Source: Phytoseiulus persimilis (Eukaryota > Arthropoda > Arachnida > Mesostigmata > Phytoseiidae). From it: 64,000 nt of DNA. How positions within the stretch are numbered: the first letter of the stretch is position 1; the number at the start of each line of letters is the position of its first letter. Where the stretch lies: contig CM075103.1 in assembly GCA_037576195.1 (NCBI GenBank), positions 28,108,723 through 28,172,722 on the forward strand, written 5' to 3'. Positions 59,097-64,000 of this stretch are shown piece after piece. The position numbers and the translations under genes are program-made. Below the pieces are notes generated by a model. The model was not told the DNA's origin. It did no database searches and saw only the letters and a list, made by a program, of their open reading frames with translations.

Positions 59097-59168
59097 GGCT
59101 CGTTGGTCTAGGGGTATGATTCTCGCTTCGGGTGCGAGAGGTCCCGGGTTCAAATCCCGGACGAGCCC
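59097..59168 (+). tRNA. tRNA-Pro (anticodon CGG)
   Basis: A 72-base cloverleaf without intron. Acceptor stem ggctcgt pairs with acgagcc; the anticodon stem ctcgc/gcgag encloses ttcgggt with CGG at positions 34-36 (reads CCG codons); the T arm cccgg-gttcaaat-ccggg includes the B box; an A-box-like tggtctaggggtatg lies in the D arm; the discriminator base is C. A T-run (59175-59180) just downstream is the RNA polymerase III terminator. Confidence 0.97.
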
Positions 59169-59174
59169 CTGTAA

Positions 59175-59180
59175 TTTTTT
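59175..59180 (+). terminator. RNA polymerase III terminator of tRNA-Pro
   Basis: Six T residues on the sense strand, seven bases after the tRNA end. Confidence 0.85.
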
Positions 59181-59641
59181 CGAAACAGCGGCTCTGAGTC
59201 CCCTCTCGGGCTCCCGAGTTTATTTTCCAAACTATTCTCCGATACCCATTTTGGGCCGGTTACCATTCAGGTTGCAACAGGCGTACTATTAAAATCGCCC
59301 CGCATCAACGCAACTGCTTTTCCCGTTGGCCTGAAGCTCAGAATCGCACTAGTTCGCTCCTGGGAATGGATTCCTGTCCATGCGCACACGAGAATGATTC
59401 GGATTTTCCCCACTTGACGTCCTCCCTCTCATCCGCGCCGATGCACTGCAGGCGGGTTCGGACAAAGTGAGGTTTGAAACTGGAAAAGGCGAATGCGACG
59501 TGTTGCGGAATCCTGCGCACAAACTCCCGAAGATCGTAGCGAGGGATTCGGAGCTCAGCTTATGTTAGGCGTCTCCTCGAGCCCATTGCGATGGGGGGAA
59601 GATCCCGAGAATCGAACACAGGATTGCTGAACTCAGTAGTA

Positions 59642-60550
59642 CAGTGGACTCCGCTTAATGGAAACACCGGATAATTATCGGATCATCCGCTCATTCGGAC
59701 CAGAAGTCGGATTCCCCGATTCTCTGCACAGGTTACGCTCCGGTTCATCGGTACAAGGCTCCGCTAATCCGGATCATTTGATTACGAGCGGAATTCTCCT
59801 CGAAATGAAGGAGTGAGAAGTTCTCGCGATGGGTAACGCATAGCCGAATGGATCACTCTGTTACGGTCATTAGAGCTGATCAGGTTCCGAGGTGTCATCA
59901 TTGAGACCCTGCCAGTTTTCTCGAACAAAGAGACTGAACGTATTCCGATCTGCTTCCAGTTCAGAATCTCGGGATATTCTTGTCGATCGTCGATGATGTC
60001 CAGTGCCCCTCTTCGGTTGAACCTCATGAAGATGAGATCGTCCAGGCAATCGCGGCGAATCAGGCTATGCGACTCTGGTTCAGAAAGCGGAAAGGAGTGC
60101 TGAGAGGCGTAAAAGCCTGTAGCTGTGCATTCAGCTGAGCGAAGTATAGGACTACTCCGACGGTTTTCCATGCTGGATTTTGAGGGAAAAGTCCACGAGC
60201 GTCTCCAGTTTGTGACGACCTCGTTTGTAGAGTCTCGAGGACGAAGAAGAGACCGATCCCAATTGACGAATTCTTCGTCAAGCACTGGAAGCCCAATCGC
60301 TGTCAGATATTCCATCAACTCGTATGTTCAGGAAGAGCTTCGTCGTGGTGCCTTAGGTTTCGCATTCCGGGAACAATGAACCTTAGCGCCCAGAGAGCCA
60401 CTCGTGATCTTATAATTAGAATAGACACATTATCGGCGAAAATCCAGTATCAGGGTTGGCCTTCTTCTATTTTCCGCTTGATCGGATCGTCCGCTTAATC
60501 GGATCAGGATGGTCTGGTCCCGATGTTTACCGATTAAGCGGAGTCCACTG
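59642..60550 (-). mobile_element. pogo/Tigger-like DNA element, non-autonomous
   Basis: The ends are cagtggactccgcttaat and its inverse, attaagcggagtccactg, with TA on both sides (59640-59641 and 60551-60552); length 909 bases. TA target and these ends fit the pogo branch of Tc1/mariner (family knowledge). Subterminal copies of ccgcttaatcgg and ggatcatccgctcat add further inverted pairs. A minus frame (60318-59782) includes NRRGALDIIDDRQEY and KTGRVSMMTPRNLIS, which could be remains of the CENP-B-like N-terminus of the transposase. The catalytic domain is absent. Protein assignment is tentative; the element boundaries are strong. Confidence 0.82.
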
Positions 60551-60765
60551 TATGTTGGAGCGACCGGAGCGGGCGGGAAATCGAGAACAATGGAGCCCAT
60601 CAATTTATGTGAGTGCGGAATCGTTGTGTCCCCACGCCTTTGCCTCTCAATCTCAATCAAGGGTTCTTGCTGAAGTAAGATCCTTCCCTGAAATCCCATG
60701 AGAACATGCCCTGAATCTAATGATAGAGGTATCGCGTGAATGGAATATTTTTTTCGGGGCTGGCC

Positions 60766-62522
60766 CAGTGGCGTATCTAGGGGGGGGGGGGGGGGGGGGT
60801 GCGGCCCGCACCGGGCGGCACACCTCGGGGCGGCACCAGGGGCGGCATTGTCACTTCCAACTTTTTCTCATCTAGTGGCTTCGGTTGATCGGCAGGAATA
60901 TTTGAGACTCCCAGGAGAACTTCTTCACGTTATTTCCGGAGCTCAGCTTGTTCGGAGCCCGCCTAGGACGGTGAGACCGGTAAACCAAAGGAAAATCATT
61001 TCGCAGACGGGAACCGGTTTACTGCAAAAGAAGATTCATCGGAATAACAACGCGGACTGAGCGGATTTCATTTCACTTTTCGCGTCGGCTCATTTCACTC
61101 AGGTCACACTCCACGTAGTATCAGTGGTCGTGAAAACGAAGGGAGAGTTGACATGCAGTCGAGCAAATGACAACACATTTAGCGAAGCACTTGACAATAA
61201 ATATCGACGATCTAGCAGCTTCATAAATCACCGTGCATCCCTTCGTCGCTTTTAGTGAGATACTCCTCCTCACTACGAGAAAACGCATTCCCCAAACTCA
61301 GGTACAGCCCCCGGAATCTTCTTGACAGTACTTCGATCATCGGGTTATTCTGCATAGAATGCTGCCACTCTGCCCCAGAGGTCAATTTGTTTTTTTTTCT
61401 TCGGATAAGTTCTGCCACCAACCTTGACTCGCCTTCCGAACTAGGAACTCTTTGAACTCAGTTGGCAGGGAATTGCATGGGGATTGAGAAATGAGAAGCC
61501 GTTCTCAAAGGGTGACTTCTGAAGGACATTTGAATATCGGCAGGAGTCGCTCGCAAGGATCCTCAGGAATCAAGTCGTCAAGTGCCAGTAGTACGCTGGT
61601 GCAAAATAGATGATACGGTCTGAATTGTGACCACTTTATTCAAAAATCACTCAGCTAGCATCAGCCGTTGAAGCTGGCTCCGCTCATGTTCAACTGTTGA
61701 TATCTCGGCCCCGCAAACTCGCATTGGGATGAAACTTGCCCTGCGAGTGGACGATGGAGAGGAGTACTCTTAGCGATATCTGAGGACGTGGTCAGCCTTC
61801 TCCTTCCGGGTGAACCAACCAATTTTATCATTTTAGTCGACTAGGAGAGAGCTTTCCGGGACCCGTTGCCCGTTCGATAGCCCTCGAAAAGAGCTTCACA
61901 ACGGTTTTTTCATCGGCGCTGTAGCTCCACTGGTTCTCGAGATATGAGCATTTTAAGTTTTCAAAATTCGATTTTTTTTTGGTGGGGCCGATTCCCCCCA
62001 TGTTATCCCGGCAGGCTCTTTTGGAGGTTCTTGAGTCGCTCACGGAGTTGAATGATAATGCGACAACACGGTCCAATGCTGGTCTCCTGCTGCACGCACT
62101 TCGGCATTTCTCATTCTTGTGCTACTTAGGCTTCTGGTCAGAAATTCTCCGCGAAATCAACGATACCCAAGTCTAGCTCCAAACGAAAGGAATCGACATA
62201 GACATGATGGCGATGAAACTCCGTGCTTTGGAAACATGGCTATCTGAAACTCGAGACGACTTGATTATCGTGGGGCTCAGCTATGCTAAGAGTCAATGTG
62301 AAGAGCTTGAAATTGAAGTCCCGCTCCGTCGCGGTTCGAATAAATTAATATACTGTCAACATTACGTACCAAAGTTATGGCTGGTTTCCCTCAAACTCGT
62401 TTGGCTGCACGTTCGTTTGGCCACGCACAAGAGCTTCTCCAGATTTTTTTTGGGGTGGGGGGCGACATTTTCGGAATCTCCGAGCTCCGCCCCGGGCGGC
62501 ACTTCGCCTAGCTACGCCCCTG
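60766..62522 (+). mobile_element. non-autonomous hAT element with transposase middle part
   Basis: Ends are cagtggcgtatctagg followed by about 20 G, and the inverse, cctagctacgcccctg; a perfect 8-bp target duplication ggctggcc lies at 60758-60765 and 62523-62530. Inside, plus frames at about 61995-62330 read LLEVLESLTELNDNATTRSN, LLLHALRHFSFLCYLGFWSE, ILREINDTQV, then MKLRALETWLSETRDDL, which correspond to the helical region between the catalytic blocks of the zinc-finger-MYM-like hAT transposases; the C-terminal dimerisation region is missing. The TAG after INDTQV and other breaks show that it is dead. The perfect target duplication suggests a fairly recent insertion. Confidence 0.88.
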
Positions 62523-62530
62523 GGCTGGCC

Positions 62531-63589
62531 CGCTCCATGGAAAATTATAATGAGCCGAGAAGCGCAATTTTGCTTTCGATGAATCTCCGAGGACTGATAT
62601 ATATTGTTTGGGGCTATATTTGGACGGAATATAGGCTCACAGTTCTGGCCGGAAGAAAACAAGCCGGGTGAGGTGCAATAATCTGCGCGGTCCCTGCCGA
62701 CAAAGAACACAGCGCTGGGTCTCTTTGCGACGAGCAGACGATCACCGCGACGTGTTCCGGCAGAAAAGATATTGCAGGGTAAGACTCGACTCTTTTTCTG
62801 GACGAACACAGCGTTGCCAGAGTACGTATTGTTGGGAGAATATCCTGGAAACCCACTACTGGGCATGAATTCCGAGACTCGGAACTCTGTAAATAATTTC
62901 CACGATTATTATTTGACGACAACTCGACTCGTGAAACAGAGATCCACGAGTTTCCAGATGGTTTCGCTCGATTGGGAGCGTCTGTTGATGGTGGATCTCC
63001 GTTTTCCGAGTCGAATATCGATTTCCGAGTTCCGAGTCTCGGAAATTCATGCTTCCCCACTGCTGCTTGCTCTGTTTCAAACATTCGAAAACGAAACTCG
63101 GAATCCATTTTCATATTCTGTCTTATTTTCAAGGGTAGACGGGGTCTATGAATGCGTTCTCGTCGAAAGATAGACAAGTTCTCCACAATGTTTCCGACTC
63201 TGGCTGCGCGATCCGCCCTGTCTGACGCTGTAGCTGAAACCGCTGTTGAGAAATGGTCATCATGAGTTTCCAGTTTTTAACCACTTGACCGAGACAGGGA
63301 GCAGTTCGAATTGAAATTTTTTGTGGGTTCTCCCGGCAAGAGTCGCGAAATTCTCACGAGGAATCACGCTGGGGAGATCACGGGGCCCGGGATTCCCGTG
63401 ACCGAAACCGGGGGAAATACCGGCTGGAGGTAGTCGATCGCATGTCTGATGATCGATGTCGTCTATTGTTAGCGCAAATGATGGTCCTGTCGCAAGATTT
63501 ACCCAGGATGGAAGGGGATAAGACCTGGGACGCAAAGCCTCACCTAACAGATACAACCCAAGTGCAGATCGGTACGAGATCCATGAGCC
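62531..63589. other. overlapping antisense frames, undecided
   Basis: Minus 63186-62614 (190 codons) and plus 62772-63173 (133 codons) overlap. Much of 62990-63110 is made of fragments like ttccgagt and tcggaa on both strands, which opens frames artificially. I cannot support either as a gene. Confidence 0.3.
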
Positions 63590-64000
63590 AGGCAAATGGT
63601 TATGGTTATTTATTTATCCTCCAATGAGATATCTACATTTCCTTTCATATACATATCACATGGGACCCAGTTCCTGGGGCGATTGCGTTCAGCGGATCTC
63701 TCGGGTTTCATTCCCCCATTTTTCCAGGGTCATTCTCGTATCTCTCCATGTCTCCTGTCTGCACTCCTCAGTCAGACCCAGTCTTCCAGCGAGTTCTTCC
63801 GTCTCGGGTTGATTGGTGACACATTTCATTATAATGTGGGGGATGGTTTCAGGCTACCCGTCCGCATCTTGCGCATCGGGTGTCGATTTCCTAGTATTTT
63901 GAACGATGCACTCTACTCGGTAGCATTCCTGCCCGAGCCAGTGACATCAGCGCGCTTCCGCGGTCGTTTGTATATGTACAACCCAAATGGTGTGACACCT
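63590..64000 (-). mobile_element. LINE 3' end, second family, running out of the window
   Basis: The minus strand reads TRCARCG, then (after a small shift) ETIPHIIMKCVTNQPETEEL, LGLTEECRQETWRDTRMTLE and KWGNETREIR with TGA at 63691-63689. The pattern C-x2-C ... H-x4-C followed by a charged helix is the usual end of ORF2 in this LINE group. A short 3' UTR leads to a tail of ataaataaccataaccat near 63600. The element enters from beyond position 64000. The tail differs from the aatc tail of the copies at 23 and 24.4 kb, so it is another family. Confidence 0.78.

Noticed and set aside
1-64000. Prokaryotic or viral origin, CRISPR array, phage or plasmid features
   Set aside because: Spliced genes, a eukaryotic tRNA and animal transposons throughout; the tandem repeats present lack a spacer-repeat pattern.

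Overview
This is a stretch of nuclear DNA from an animal, most likely a chelicerate and probably a mite or tick. Genes are split into small exons by introns that are mostly 70-160 bases with GT-AG ends. There is an intronless eukaryotic tRNA-Pro. There are several decayed copies of non-LTR retrotransposons whose C-terminal proteins resemble those often annotated as tick transposons. The receptor genes are of arthropod type (gustatory receptors, GR; ionotropic receptors, IR). GC content is near 50 percent. The group assignment is inference. No prokaryotic operon, CRISPR array or phage feature is present.

Layout. 0.2-0.6 kb: end of an unidentified minus-strand gene. 2.4-3.3 kb: a 45-bp minisatellite. 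5.3-6.9 kb: an intact five-exon GR (minus). 7.2-8.3 kb: a dead mariner. 8.85-15.69 kb: a complete eight-exon SLC22-type transporter (minus), whose 2.5-kb third intron holds an antisense two-exon gene for a small secreted cysteine-rich protein. 16-22 kb: GR-like and unidentified exon fragments (minus) around a frameshifted GR pseudogene (plus). 22.4-25.4 kb: two LINE 3' ends facing each other. 26.3-31.5 kb: two more GR pseudogenes. 32.6-38.3 kb: dispersed repeats and LINE debris. 38.5-39.6 kb: a deleted hAT element. 40.2-41.8 kb: the best-preserved plus-strand GR. 43.2-45.1 kb: a Tc1-like element inserted in a second copy of the minisatellite repeat. 45.1-52.6 kb: mostly unassigned. 52.6-52.9 kb: a small PPxY membrane protein (minus). 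54.8-57.7 kb: a ten-exon IR (plus). 59.1 kb: tRNA-Pro. 59.6-62.5 kb: a pogo-like and a second hAT element. 63.6 kb to the end: another LINE 3' end.

The coherent biology is chemosensation: a birth-and-death array of one GR subfamily (two with intact frames, three broken) near one IR. The copies at 26, 30 and 40 kb were duplicated with their flanks, and transposons have broken up the array. The SLC22 gene and its nested antisense peptide gene are the most complete non-receptor loci. All exon models were built by eye from reading-frame continuity, splice consensus, intron phase and family motifs. No search or transcript evidence was available.
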